Shown here in pieces: positions 21,530-32,133 of a DNA stretch of 64,000 bases. The translations under genes were made by a program, and so were the position numbers. The stretch comes from Nereocystis luetkeana (taxonomy: Eukaryota; Sar; Phaeophyceae; Laminariales; Laminariaceae), in contig JARUPZ010000037.1 of NCBI GenBank assembly GCA_031213475.1, positions 1,488,001 through 1,552,000 on the forward strand, written 5' to 3'. The notes below the pieces were generated by a model that worked only from the letters and a program-made list of their open reading frames with translations, made no database searches and had not been told where the DNA came from. Each line of letters begins with the position of its first letter. Position 1 is the first letter of the stretch.

Positions 21530-21785
21530 TGCCTACCCTTCTACCCCCCGGTACGTATGTACGTGCCTTTATTTTTTGTCGCTCATAGGGTTCAGCATTC
21601 CCACTGCTCGTCTATTTTCGTCGAAAGTAGCTATTATATTTACTCACGCTCTCGCGCTTTCCGCTGATCATTTTTTTATGCAAGAAAAAGAGCCCCTACG
21701 AGCATGCGCTCGGTGAGACTTGATCCCACGAAATTGATCTTGATAGGCACGCGGACCACCTACCAAGCCACCGGGGACGCCGCAA
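21530..21785 (-). mobile_element. SINE-S copy (minus)
   Basis: Head GGCGTCCCCGGTGGCTTGG at 21766-21784 (minus), B-box GTGGGATCAAGTCTCACCGAG, then GCGGAAAGCGCGAGAGCG and the CACGTACATACGTACCGGGG end near 21550. A good reference for the family head. Confidence 0.75.
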
Positions 21786-21870
21786 TACACAGCAGTAATA
21801 TGTACCAGGGTGCCAGGTATTAAATAGTAACGCACAGCAAGCAGTAGTAATAGATACCAGGTACCTGGTA

Positions 21871-21989
21871 TTACGGGGGACCATAGTAAATAGGACCTAC
21901 CAGGGTATACGGTATACACTATTACCTTGGTATATATTTAACCATTTTTACTAACAATATTTGGTCCTATTTACTATGGTCCCCCGTAA
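21871..21989. mobile_element. TA-target MITE (family M), copy 2
   Basis: 119 bp, with TA at 21869-21870 and 21990-21991. It is longer than the 105-bp standard because of an internal addition that includes CCAGGGTATACGG. It inserted into a TACCAGGTACCTGGTA word, whose last TA is its left target site. Confidence 0.9.
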
Positions 21990-22010
21990 TAGAGATACAT
22001 ACAGTAGTAA

Positions 22011-22045
<35 letters not shown>

Positions 22046-22150
22046 TTACGGGGGGCCATAGTTAACAGGACCAAAAATTGTTAGTAAAAATGGTCGAACA
22101 TATAGGTTTTTATGTGTACCATAGGTCCTGTTAACTATGGTCCCCCGTAA
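22046..22150. mobile_element. TA-target MITE (family M), copy 3
   Basis: 105 bp, TIRs TTACGGGGGGCCATAG/CTATGGTCCCCCGTAA, TA duplicated at 22044-22045 and 22151-22152. It sits inside a (TAG)n microsatellite (22005-22043, continuing TAGTAG after the element). It ends 8 bp before the copia target duplication. Confidence 0.95.
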
Positions 22151-22163
22151 TAGTAGCAATCGC

Positions 22164-22555
22164 TGTTTGTGGTATGCGGTAGCTTGATACAGGTCTACGG
22201 ATACTGGGGGGTTCATGTATTGTGGGGTTTCGTATTATGTATCGGGGCATTATCTAGTATGCCTCGTGGATGGAGGGATGGAGCAGTCGCTGATGATAAT
22301 GATACGACCCAGGCTTTGATGATAACGATACTGCCTGTCTATATGTGAGTGGTGCAGCCGGTGACAATCCTGGTGCGGCTTACCTCCCGTGTGTGGTTTA
22401 TGTGGTGGGGTCTTTGACAGAAAGGTATTGATCCACCTGGTGTGTGTTGTGTTTGGCTTATTGTACAGGTATATTGTTTTCTCTCCCCGACCTATGCCAT
22501 AGGGGCACGCCGCGCGGTTACATAGACCACGTTATACAGCAAGCGTATTCAAACA
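22164..22555 (+). repeat. 5' LTR of the copia-like element
   Basis: 392 bp, begins TGTTTGTGG and ends CGTATTCAAACA. Matches 27918-28326 throughout. It would hold the promoter and the polyadenylation signals; I cannot place them precisely. Confidence 0.93.
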
Positions 22556-22600
22556 CGATATCGTGTTTCCGGGCCCGGAGTTTGCTGAAGGGTTGCTGTT

Positions 22601-24226
22601 ATGGCTGAGGATATCGAGCTGCTTCGGCAGCAACTTGCGGAGGTGACGACTAATCTGGCTGAGCGAGACGCGACGTTGGCTAACCGAGACGCGACGGTGG
22701 CAACGGAGAGAGCGTTAAGGATGTCAGCCGAGGCAGCGGCTCAGGGGGATACCGCTGGGAGGAGCGGGCGGCCCATACAGCAGACAGGGGCGCAGGCAAG
22801 TGTTGGGCAGCCTGTGCCGCAGCCAGACTACCGTCACCAGACTCCTCCGGCGCTCATCTTGTCGTCGCAAAATAGCATGCGGGTACCCAAGTTTGATGGG
22901 CGCAGTCAGCTGCATTTGTGGTCACACAGATTCCAAACGTTTTTGACGGCGCGGGGTCTGATCGGGGCACTTGAGCCCACGAGCGACCCCATTCGGATAG
23001 CCGGAGGTTTAGGAGGGATGGAGGAGCGAAACCGATCGATTTACCTCCATGGGCAGCAGAGAGTCGAGACGTGCGAGAAGGCATGGGAATTCCTTATGGA
23101 AGCCATGCAAGGACAGCCTGTGGAGGAACGCATGCATGCCGCTGGGTCGGTGGAGGGAGCATGGAAGGCTGTGATGGATTGGTATCAGCCACAGGGTGAT
23201 GCCGAGAGGGATCAGCTCGAAAAAGAGTTCGAGAATATCGGAATGCAGGGAGATGAGGACCCGAAGCTGTTTTTCGCCTGTGCCGAGGGGAAACTCAATG
23301 TCTTGTCCGCATTGGGTATCCGCAAGTCGGACCGCGAGGTTACTCGCATACTCACACGTCGTCTTCCGTCCGAGTTTTACGACGTGGAGCAGCGTACTAG
23401 TTTGCTTCGGCCCGGTATCACGCGACCGGAGATGGAGGAAATCGTCCGCACCTCCCACGCTAACCGCAAGACGAAGGAGTTGGAGGAGCGGAAGTTAACG
23501 GCGGTCGCGTCAATGGCTCCAGCGCCGTTGGCGGATCCCCACGCCCTCGCCATTGGTGGGGGTTTTCAGGGCAGGTATGGAGGCGGCGGGCCACAGCAGC
23601 AGCAGCAAAGGCAGTATGGACAGCAGCAGCAGCAAAGGCAGTATGGACAGCAGCAGCAGCAGCAGCAGCAGCGGTCGTATGGACAGCAACAGCCACAGCA
23701 GCAGCAGCGGCGGCAGTATGAACAACAGCAGCAGCAGCAGCGGTCGTATGGACAACAACAGCGACAGCAACAGCGGCAGCGGCAATACAATGGCACCGCG
23801 CAGCAGCAGCAGCAGCAGCAGCAGCGTCAGCTGGGGGGAGGCCAACAGCAGCAACGTGGGGGTGAAGGCCATAGTTACCAGCAGCCGCACCCACCTCATC
23901 CGCAGCAGCAGCAACTGCGGCCGCAGAGGCCGGGGGGCACTGCTGGGGCAGGTAACACCGCCTACCCGTATGCATGCAAACATTGTCGCGGCCCCTCCGT
24001 ATGGCCCTCCGGCACCTCAGGAACACTACAGCAGTGCACCATCACCACCGGGAGCTTGGCCTCTGCACCAAACTGTCTTCATAATTCATGGCGACGAATT
24101 GGACGGGGGCGGTGTGGGCGGAGGCGTACAGCAGTGGGACGGGGGCGGTGTGGGCGGCGGCGAACCAAAATGGGGCGGGGGCGGTATGGGCGGCGGCGAA
24201 CCAAAATGGGGCGGGCCGCCGGATGA
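22601..24226 (+). CDS. gag: Gag-like polyprotein part of the copia element
   Basis: Opens with ATG 45 bp after the 5' LTR and reads 541 codons. Residues 1-50 form a coiled coil (LLRQQLAEVTTNLAERDATL). Residues 85-300 look like the copia capsid (UBN2/retrotran_gag type), with VPKFDGRSQLHLWSHRFQTF and an EFENIGM/LLRPGI stretch. From about residue 325 comes a Gln-rich region (QQQQRQYGQ repeats), then a possible zinc-knuckle start (YACKHCRG). After about 23950 the better protein-like frame is +1 (PPYGPPAPQEHY..., then GGGVGGGEPKWGG repeats to 24215), so a frameshift probably occurred there. The encoded protein would form the cytoplasmic particle. The frame is the same as that of the downstream RT. 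Confidence 0.85.
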   Translation: MAEDIELLRQQLAEVTTNLAERDATLANRDATVATERALRMSAEAAAQGDTAGRSGRPIQQTGAQASVGQPVPQPDYRHQTPPALILSSQNSMRVPKFDGRSQLHLWSHRFQTFLTARGLIGALEPTSDPIRIAGGLGGMEERNRSIYLHGQQRVETCEKAWEFLMEAMQGQPVEERMHAAGSVEGAWKAVMDWYQPQGDAERDQLEKEFENIGMQGDEDPKLFFACAEGKLNVLSALGIRKSDREVTRILTRRLPSEFYDVEQRTSLLRPGITRPEMEEIVRTSHANRKTKELEERKLTAVASMAPAPLADPHALAIGGGFQGRYGGGGPQQQQQRQYGQQQQQRQYGQQQQQQQQRSYGQQQPQQQQRRQYEQQQQQQRSYGQQQRQQQRQRQYNGTAQQQQQQQQRQLGGGQQQQRGGEGHSYQQPHPPHPQQQQLRPQRPGGTAGAGNTAYPYACKHCRGPSVWPSGTSGTLQQCTITTGSLASAPNCLHNSWRRIGRGRCGRRRTAVGRGRCGRRRTKMGRGRYGRRRTKMGRAAG

Positions 24227-25240
24227 CTTCGGCGTGGGTCCTGCGAGGTCGGCGAACAGGCGCTGCATCCGCTTCTCAGCACGGGACGATGTGGATTCTG
24301 CGATGGCTTTGCGGATTCCCTTCCCCCCCGCGCACCCATCGCAATACCCCAAACGTCCCGTCACCTTGATGCCCATTTGACGAGCAGTCTCGCGTAAAAC
24401 GGCATCGTGAGCGTGGCCAAGAGAACAGTGCAGGTCGTTGACGTCTGTCCATCTCTGCCCACCAGGCCTCAACACTGCAGCAGCAAGTGCGGGGGGTGTC
24501 TCGTGCCTCGCTACTCGAGTGGCCTCGACGTAGTTACCGAACTTTTCCTTGCGGAAAAACACGCGTCCGTTAAGCATGTGTGCGCCGTTGTGGTCAAGGG
24601 TGATGACGTGTTCCTCTTGAATCACGTTGAACGAGCAAAGGTCGAAGGGGATCCCAGGCACATACGCCACATTTCTCAGAGTCACGGCTACGTCCATCAC
24701 TAGATCGACACAACCGAAAAACTCTACCTTCATTTCTTTCCATCGCCTATGATCAAAAACTTCTCATCGGGGGTAGGAGGTCTCTTGTTGTAAAAGAATG
24801 TACAATCACCAGTGCAATGGATTGACGCAGCACCATCTCCAATCAGAATCTTACTCCCAGGCCTTGTTGGCCTCACAAGACCACCACCAACAGAAAGAGC
24901 ATGCCACTTGCCTAAAGACGTCAAATGCGCCACGAGGAGAGTGGGCCACTTGACCTGCTGATCGCTGCTGGACGTCGCTTGGCTTTCGATAGTCGAGGAA
25001 AGCGGTCCGCCCTCGTAAGCTTCCCCCGCTACACCACTCGGCTGTGGCTGACCTTGCACTCCGCCGCCCACACCGCCCCCGTTCCAGTATGATTCGCCGC
25101 CGCCCATACCGCCCCCATCGCAGTACGGTTCGCCGCCGCCCACACCGCCCCCGCCCCATTTTGGTTCGCCGCCGCCCATACCGCCCCCGCCCCATTTTGG
25201 TTCGCCGCCGCCCATATCGCCCCCGCCCCTGTCTGCTGCG
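24215..25240 (-). pseudogene. Inverted protease and pre-integrase segment of the copia element
   Basis: Reads in the opposite direction to gag and RT. On the minus strand from 25240 come (GGGVGGGEPKW)n repeats, then WPTLLVAHL, then KILIGDGAASIHCTGD (position of the copia protease, whose usual catalytic DSG is not present). GDGKK follows, where a one-base loss near 24733 shifts the frame, and then VPGIPFDLCSFNVIQEEHV. The integrase zinc-binding part follows, with LHCSLGH (H-x4-H) and YCDGC (C-x2-C). It ends at LAGPTPKSSGG, where the catalytic core should begin but antisense repeats start. The GGGVGGGEPKW-coding minisatellite lies on both sides in opposite orientation (24100-24215 plus, 25050-25235 minus), which explains an inversion. 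Confidence 0.85.
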
Positions 25241-25297
25241 TCGTCCGTACTGCAGCAGCAGGAGCCGACGCGAGCGACCGCTGCACCGACGGAGTCC

Positions 25298-27160
25298 TTG
25301 CCCGTGTCCCTTCCCCCTTCGCCACCCGCAACCATTGCATCTCCAGACTCCTCGCCCGCACCTCCGCCCACTGTGTCGGAGATGCCGGTGCAGCAGCAGC
25401 AGCAGCGACCGCGGGTATCGCCGGCGGTGACGCGGTCGGCGTCGTGGCAACAGGGGGGCCTGGGTACGCATCATGGCTTCGTTTCGATGCTAGCTGCGCG
25501 GGAGAATATCGATATCGCCATGGTCATCGCCGATCAGTCTCCGCCGCACATGCCCGCCCCTGAACTGCCTTCATGCCCTGCGAGTGAGTTGGTAACGCCC
25601 GACTCATATCGCGAAGCGTGCGAGGATGAACACGGAGACGTGTGGTTCCACGCCATGGACACTGAATTCGACGGTCTGTACCGCGCGAAGACGTTCGGTG
25701 CTGTGGTGGATGAGAAGGATAGAGGCACATAGAAACGAAACGGAATGAACGTGATCTCTGCTAAGTGGGTTTATTCTTGGAAGGTTAACGAATTTGGCAG
25801 AGTAGTGCGGGCAAAGGCCAGGTTGGTAGCGAGGGGCTTTGGACAGCGTGCAGGAGTTGACTATTTCGAGACTTATTCCCCGTGCCCATCCGTTGCGAGC
25901 ATTCGTTTGCTCGCTGCCGTCGCGTGTGAGTTGGGATTGGATTTATGCCATTTTGATGCCGAGCAGGCGTTTGTCCAGTCAGAGTTGAGCGAGGACGTCT
26001 ACATGCGCCTCCCCAAGGGGTGCGGGTCGATGTCCGGCAAAGTGGTCAAGTTATGTCGCAGCCTGTATGGTTTGAAGCAGGCGTCGCGGCAATGGCATCA
26101 TCACTTGGTACGTGGTATGAGGGGTCTTGGTTTTGAGCAGTGTGAGGCTGATGCGTGTGCCATGCGTTTGGTGGAGGCGGGGGCCGTTTCTATCGTAGTA
26201 GTGGTGCATGTGGATGACATATTTGCGATGGGGCTTAAGAGTAGGTGTGACCAGTTTTGTGAGGACCTGAACCAGTTCGTTCCTATCAACAACCTGGGGG
26301 AGTTGCGATGGTACGCAGGTTGCCGATTCTCTTGAGACTGGGATGCAGGGACATTGACGATATCACAGCAGGTTTTCGCTGAAAGCACCGTAGCGAAGTT
26401 CGGTGTCACCCGCGGCAAGTGCATTCCTGCGGTGGTTGACCTAAAGCTTGAGGTGTTTGACAAGGATGAACCAGACGTTGATGAGCCTTTTCGGTCGTTA
26501 GTAGGTCATTTGATGTGGCTGGCGAATCAGACCCCCCCTTACATCCTTAACGCGGTTCGGGCGGTGGCAAGATACTCGGCAGCACCAAAGTTATTACATT
26601 GGCAGGCAGCGTTGCACATCCTTACGTACATCAAATCTACGAGTACGTACGGTATTACTTTCCAGAGGGGTCTGAGTAATGGAGTTCAGTTGAATTTGTA
26701 CGTGGATGCGGACTACGCACACGAGGCCAATGACCGGAGGTCTGTCTCTGGTGGGGTTATCATGTACGCTGGTGCGTGTGTATCGTTCTACTCTAGGACG
26801 CAGAAATCCGATACCCTCTCGTCCACGGAGGCAGAGTATGTGGCGATGGCCACCGGTGTCCGCGAGACGATTTTCATGCGTTATCTCTGGAGTTTTATTT
26901 TTCCGGACCGCGATGTTGGATGTACCACGGTGAAGGAAGATAACCAGGGGGCGATACATTTGGCGAAAAACGCTGTGACCACTCCGAACAGGAAGCACAT
27001 TGATGTCCGCCATCACTTCCTTCGGGAACGTGTTGCTAATGGGGAGTTCGAGATTGTCCACGTATCGTCGGCATTGCAGCATGCTGACTTCCTCACGAAG
27101 CCTTTGCCCACGGAAGCGTTCCGCTTTCATCGCAACTTTGTGATGAATTTGTTGTGGTGA
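25298..27160 (+). pseudogene. pol: Reverse transcriptase and RNase H of the copia element (two in-frame stops)
   Basis: One continuous frame with stops TAG at 25730-25732 and TGA at 26333-26335. Residues show the copia RT: ISAKWVYSWKVNEFG, RAKARLVARGFGQ, DYFETYSPCPSVASIRLL, FDAEQAFVQSEL, YMRLPKG, SLYGLKQASRQWH and VVHVDDIFAMG (catalytic DD). The RNase H carries LYVDADYAHEANDRRSVSGG, LSSTEAEYVAM, EDNQGAIHLAKN, KHIDVRHHFLRE and ADFLTKPLP. The part before 25730 is the spacer normally lying between integrase and RT. Reading past the two stops would restore the whole domain, so decay is slight and recent. It would make cDNA from the element RNA in the virus-like particle. Confidence 0.92.
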
Positions 27161-27910
27161 TTTCTTTCATTTTTTTCTTGGTTTCGGATATTTTTGGGGT
27201 ATTGGGTGATGAGAACGGAGAAGAGTGATTTTTAGGGAATTGGAGAAAGTATTGGGATGTACTCGTGCGTTGAGTAATGTTAATACGCCAATAGGGTATG
27301 CCGATGGTCTTGATGAATCGTGCCGTACCCATTGGCTATTGGTTAAGTATGCACAACGTACAGGGGACCCAAAATTACTAGTATCCATAGTACTTTTAAA
27401 TTTAGATGCAGTGTGTTGTTGACTTTTGCATACTCCCGGAGTGAGCACCTACTAATAGCAGGGGGGCTATTATAGTTCGATTTGAGATGTCCTACATCAT
27501 CAGAGACGTTCTGTTGTTCTGCTCTTCCAGAGTGCAAAACAGGGGGGCCGATGCTATCGGGCGGTACGATATCTATGTGAAGGCGGTGTTATTGATTTTG
27601 TTTGAAGGTTTTACCAACATACTTACGTTTATTGGATTTTTTCCCTTCTCATAGATACTGTCTTGATATAATTTAGGAGGTCTCCACTGAAATCGAGATT
27701 GAGAGATTTGGTGTCGGGATTGCCGTCTTACATTGGCGATTCTGAAGTGTGGAATTTGGGATTGCCGTTTTACTTTGGCAACGATGAAGGATGGGATTTG
27801 GGGTTGCCGTTTTACCTTGGCAATGATCTATTTATGGAATTTGGGGCTTGCCGTTTTACCTGGCAATTGGTGATAAGATATTCGGGACCTATCGTATCGC
27901 GCACCGAATA
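27161..27910 (+). other. 3' untranslated part of the copia element
   Basis: Non-coding interval between RNase H and the 3' LTR. Contains an internal tandem of about 45-50 bp with GGGATTTGGGGTTGCCGTTTTA-like units (about 27712-27865; three to four units), possibly a structural or packaging-related region. No other gene seen. Confidence 0.6.
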
Positions 27911-27917
27911 GGGGGGC

Positions 27918-28326
27918 TGTTTGTGGTATGCGGTAGCTTGATACAGGTCTACGGATATTGGGGGTTTCATGTATTGTGGGGTTTCGTATTATGTATCGGG
28001 GCATTATCTAGTATGCCTCGTGGATGGAGGGATGGAGCTGCTCCTCCGGGAGCAGTCGCTGATAATGATACGACCCAGGCTTTGATGATAACGATACTGC
28101 CTGTCTATATGTGAGTGGTGCAGCCGGTGACAATCTTGGTGCGGCTTACCTCCTCTGTGTGGTTTATGTGGTGGGGTCTTTGACAGAACGGTATTGGCCC
28201 AACCTGGTGTGTGTTGTGTTTGGTTTATTGTACGTACAAGTATTTTGTTTTCTCTCCTCGGCCTACGCCATAGGGGCACGCCGCGCGGTTACATAGACCA
28301 CGTTATACAGCAAGCGTATTCAAACA
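27918..28326 (+). repeat. 3' LTR of the copia-like element
   Basis: 409 bp, begins TGTTTGTGG after a GGGGGGC polypurine end and finishes CAAACA. It has an extra CTGCTCCTCCGGGAG near 28040 and a TACGTACAAGTA variant of the TACAGGTA word near 28230 compared with the 5' LTR. Confidence 0.93.
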
Positions 28327-28505
28327 ATCGCAACCCAAAGTCGACCCCAAAAGCTTACGTATACATATCTGTCTAACACTGACAAGTAGACAAGCCGAAA
28401 GTTGGCACGGAAGGGAGGTAGACTTGGTGCATGGGTTTCCTTTTGTTTCCGAGGTTTTCTTCTTTCGGGAAAGTTATGAGTGATCCATGTTGAAGATCAT
28501 GCTGC

Positions 28506-28714
28506 ACATTGTCGGATGGCAAAAGAAATAATAGTAATAATAATAAGAATAATAATGTCATGAGCGTCACATCAGTTCTGATTAGTCGTAGGATACTGCC
28601 GCGCTTTTGTCCTGGAGAGTTCTTCACTTTCTGTTATTATAGTCGTTTATTAGAACAACACTACACATTGTCGGATGGCAAGCATAATAATAATAATAAT
28701 AATAATAATAATAG
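28506..28714. repeat. (AAT)n runs in a short direct duplication
   Basis: CACATTGTCGGATGGCAA followed by AATAAT repeats occurs twice (from 28506 and from 28664). This is a direct duplication of the unit preceding each microsatellite. Confidence 0.75.
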
Positions 28715-29300
28715 GTTAACAGACACCCCCTCGGACTATTTCCAGCGGTGAGTTTGTCGACAACGGGGAGGAGGGCGTACTGAATACGACCAGCGATACA
28801 ATAGTCCATCTATGCAACCTGCTCGGAGAGTTTTTTCCGGCATTTTTGTTTGCGCAATCTTTCAATCTTCCATAATTTCCTGATTTTTTTTAATAAAAGT
28901 GTGTGAATTTTAACGAACTTGTTTTTTGTTGCTTCTTCTGGAGAATTTCACGAATAGTGACAGGATGCCTCCGTATATTGATACATATGGATCTCCAGTT
29001 ATTTCCAAACTTGAAGAATTATGGAAAAAACGATCTCCGTTAAGAATGAGCCTAAGCAACCTTCTCGACGAAAAAGTTTCCAAAGCCACCATTTTCGTTG
29101 AGTGCGCCCCCCCCCCCCCCCCCCCCCCCACCCCCCATGTTTTCGAGGAAACCGGGTCTGAAATTCGTCCCTGGGTGTGCGTGATCTAGATTATAACTTG
29201 AATATATCTTGATTATATCTTGATTATATCTTGATTATATCTTGATTATATCTTGATTATATCTTGATTATGTCTTGATTATAGTTTACGGAATCCCGTC
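28715..29300 (+). repeat. Dispersed repeats E and D with poly-C and an 11-bp tandem
   Basis: Repeat E (28720-28800 and 29045-29195) is interrupted by a reverse repeat D fragment (28925-28995). A poly-C tract of over 20 bp starts at 29107. Seven TTGATTATATC units (11 bp) follow at about 29205-29285. No gene. Confidence 0.65.
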
Positions 29301-30258
29301 TATTTTCGCTGACCAAAATTTGCTACCACTACCTCTACCTTTATCCCATGAATAGTACGCCTCCAAACAGCGCCAACACGAGGGGGCGGGGGGGGTGTGT
29401 GTACTCGATAGCATACATGGCTGACAGGGGGGGGCACGCCCCATGTTCAGTTCCAAGTAATTTTCAGCTCGAAAAGTGAGTGCGAAGCAGCTGCAGTAGC
29501 TCTAGAGGCGAGGGGGGGGGGAACTCACTCTGTCATCCCGGACAGTACTTTGTATCTCACGTGAGACAAGCTGATGGCACTTGCGCTTGTCACCTAGTTC
29601 CCTCGTGATGGAAAATATTGCGTACAAACCAGGTACTGTGCGAGCTCTTGTTCTGTCAAAATGGCCGTATATATTGCAACTACGCGCCGCGCCCACGCTC
29701 GTTGTATGCATGGGCAGTAGCCATCATCCAGCTGTTTTTCTCTCTGGCGCATGATATACACGATCCCTGCTCGGCGTCGTGGCATCTCTCTCAGCCGCTG
29801 TTTTTTTGGCTTGAAGCTGTAACCCTCCACGGCCGATAAAAGCTCACCAAGTGAAGGGAGACTAGGCATGCACCGGGGGCAGAGAAGGGGAGGATACCTT
29901 TCCTTGACGGCGGTTTGTCCAGAAGACGACTGCCCCGACCGTGTGGTAGCGCTACTCGAGCGAGTTGAGGTTGAGGCGGACACTAACCGCAGGGACGAAA
30001 GAACACAGCTATTAATAGCTGGCATTTACGTACCAGGTACCAGGTATCATACATGCTGGTGTATGTGAGTATGATGCAACGACTCACCTGTTGTAGGCGG
30101 TGGAACCAACCCGTGCGACAGGACAGCAGGACAGCAGCAGTGTTGGCGTGTTTAGGTCACGATAGAGGAGAGAGGTGCGAGTTACGAGCCGTCAAGAATG
30201 GGAAGTGGGATATTTGATATTTATTGGTCCGAGAGTGATAGCAGAGAGACTGCTACTA
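29300..30258. other. Interval without a supported gene
   Basis: Poly-G tracts with a repeat A-like TGTACTCGATAGCATACATGG fragment (about 29385-29430). An open frame on the minus strand (29594-30025) has no recognisable domain, and I do not call it a gene. One CTATTAATAG (30009-30018) and a doubled TACCAGGTACCAGGTA (30028-30043) lie here. Confidence 0.4.
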
Positions 30259-30363
30259 TTTCGGGGGACCATAGTTAATAGGACCAAATCTTGTTAGTAA
30301 AAATAGTTAAAGATGTAGGTTTTTATGTATACCATAGGTTCCATTAACTATGGTCCCCCGTAA
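30259..30363. mobile_element. TA-target MITE (family M), copy 4
   Basis: 105 bp, TA at 30257-30258 and 30364-30365. The left terminus reads TTTCGG (one change). Confidence 0.93.
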
Positions 30364-30369
30364 TACTGC

Positions 30370-32100
30370 ATAGACGTACTGCGGTGTTGAGATGGTATTC
30401 CAAATAATTCGGGAGATTTAAGTCGGAATGGGACGTGTATACGGTAGCATGATACGTTGTCGCAGGACAAAACCTACACACACAGCAACAACAATAGATA
30501 TCGACCTGGTCTGCGCAATAATCTATATACCAAGTAGAAGTCACGACCGCTGTCACTACACGCAGTAGCAGCAGCAGCAGCAGCAGCGCAGGCCAGTCAC
30601 GTAGGGCGGAGTGTATGATTATCGATAGTGCCCGAACTCAAGCAACGTCGAAGCGTACCTGAAAAACCGTTCGCGCATGACAGCATAATTCGTGATCGCG
30701 ACACCCTCGCATGTGTGTCCAGAAAACATAATCGTCATGCTATTCGAGAAAGCAGCAGATCGATCGAAGCACCTCGGCGGCCACAACTTACCAACCAAGG
30801 CTATCTGAGCGAACTGTCTGCCACAGAGCAGGTGAGAGGCTATAGGTAATGGCCATCACAGTGCTGTGCGCGAAAGGGTACATTTTTATGTTCCCACCCT
30901 GGCGCTTTTTCTGGGCGCACGACCTCAAAACGCACGACACACACCGAAATGGTTGAAACAGGTTGTAAAAGCGGCGGTTCGCGGCACTGGATAGGTTGAC
31001 TTTTACCTAGTGTTACGCCTTGCGTGGCCCTTCGTGCGACACTATTGTGTGGCACTCCAAGTGGACAAGGCTTCACTCTACTTAGAGCGTCCACTTCCTC
31101 GAACAGCGCACCAATAAATATGAGCTCATCACGTCTACGAGCTTTCTTGAGGAAGAATTCTCGGCTACCTATGCCCCCCCCACCCCCCAGAATCGAAAAA
31201 TACAAGTGTTAGCGTTCGTTCCGCATACTTGACCCACCCACCCGAAAATACAAGCCATCGCTCCGCATACTTAATCGCTGACCGACGTGCTGCTGCAAGC
31301 TTCAGGATAATCTATTTTCTCTTGTGGCGGGATCAAAATCGTCACACGATCGCTACGCGCCGCGCTTCAACGGCAACATGGTGAGCGCTCCCCCAAAAAA
31401 ACAAAAATACAACCGTTTGCTCCGCATACACCCCACCCCCTGCGCTTGGTGCAAGTAATGTCTGCCTGGTCGGTGAAAACCCGACATGCTCCGTGCCGGC
31501 ATTGTACGGATGCGAGGGTCAATGGTCACTCGACTACGGCCATGGATGGCATGAATGCCCCCCCCCCTCCCCCCCCCCCTGCCCAAAAACACAATTATTC
31601 GCTCTGCATACTATCGCTGTAATGACGTCCTGCTCGGTAAGCGCTGATCGAGTAGGCCATTGTATTGATAGTATTAATGGGAGATTGCTGGACCTTCTAG
31701 CTACCACAATGAACTGTCACGGAATACCCTGTCAGCACCTGTTCGCATCTCCTGACTATTCTTGTGGCCTTGTAGCGGGGATGGAGTCGCGGTCGTCAAG
31801 CGCCGAGCTTCGCCGCTGGTCATACGATTACGCCCATGCATGACATGAGTACCCCCTCCCCCCCCCCCCCCCCCCCCGCCCCCGCCCCCTCCCCACCCAA
31901 AAATACAAGCGTTCGCTCCGCACACTAATATCGCTGCCGACGCGCTGTTGCAAGCAACCTTCCGGATAAACTTGTCAGAGAAAAAATACATTTATTTCGT
32001 GCCCGCAGTTTTCCACCAATAAAAAAAAACAAAACAAAAAAATTGATCAATCAGAAAAGTCTTTGTAGCAGCCTTTAATCATTGTGGTGAAGGCGGGGAG
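30370..32100. repeat. Degenerate repeat mosaic with C-tracts, downstream of TLK
   Basis: Fragments of repeat A core occur at about 31441-31560 (CGGTGAAAACCCGACATGCTC) and 31720-31850. They alternate with a short module AATACAAGCGTTCGCTCCGCA (about 31195, 31255, 31405, 31590, 31905) and C-tracts of 9-19 bp. No gene seen. Confidence 0.55.
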
Positions 32101-32133
32101 GGAGGCAGGGGCAGGGGAGAGACTCAGTGCTGG

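Larger units (their letters stand above)
22164..28326 (+). mobile_element. Ty1/copia-like LTR retrotransposon, defective
   Basis: A 6163-bp element with LTRs of TG...CA type, flanked by the 5-bp duplication ATCGC (22159-22163 and 28327-28331). Internal order on the plus strand is gag, (inverted protease/pre-integrase), reverse transcriptase, RNase H, the copia gene order apart from the inversion. The integrase catalytic core (DDE) is not present. A polypurine tract (AGGGGGG) lies just before the 3' LTR. In-frame stops at 25730 and 26333 and a one-base loss near 24733 also disable it. LTRs are nearly identical apart from small indels, including about 15 bp extra in the 3' LTR near 28041, so the insertion is not very old. 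Confidence 0.93.

Noticed and set aside
23460..24026. Long minus-strand frames (188 and 157 residues) rich in Ala or Leu opposite gag
   Set aside because: They are antisense readings of the CAG-rich Gln repeats of gag.
22601..27160. Retrovirus-like origin of the LTR element
   Set aside because: Gene order apart from the inversion, RT motifs and absence of an envelope frame fit Ty1/copia, not a retrovirus.
29594..30025. 143-residue minus-strand frame as a gene
   Set aside because: No domain, no splice or promoter context, biased composition and repeats on both sides.
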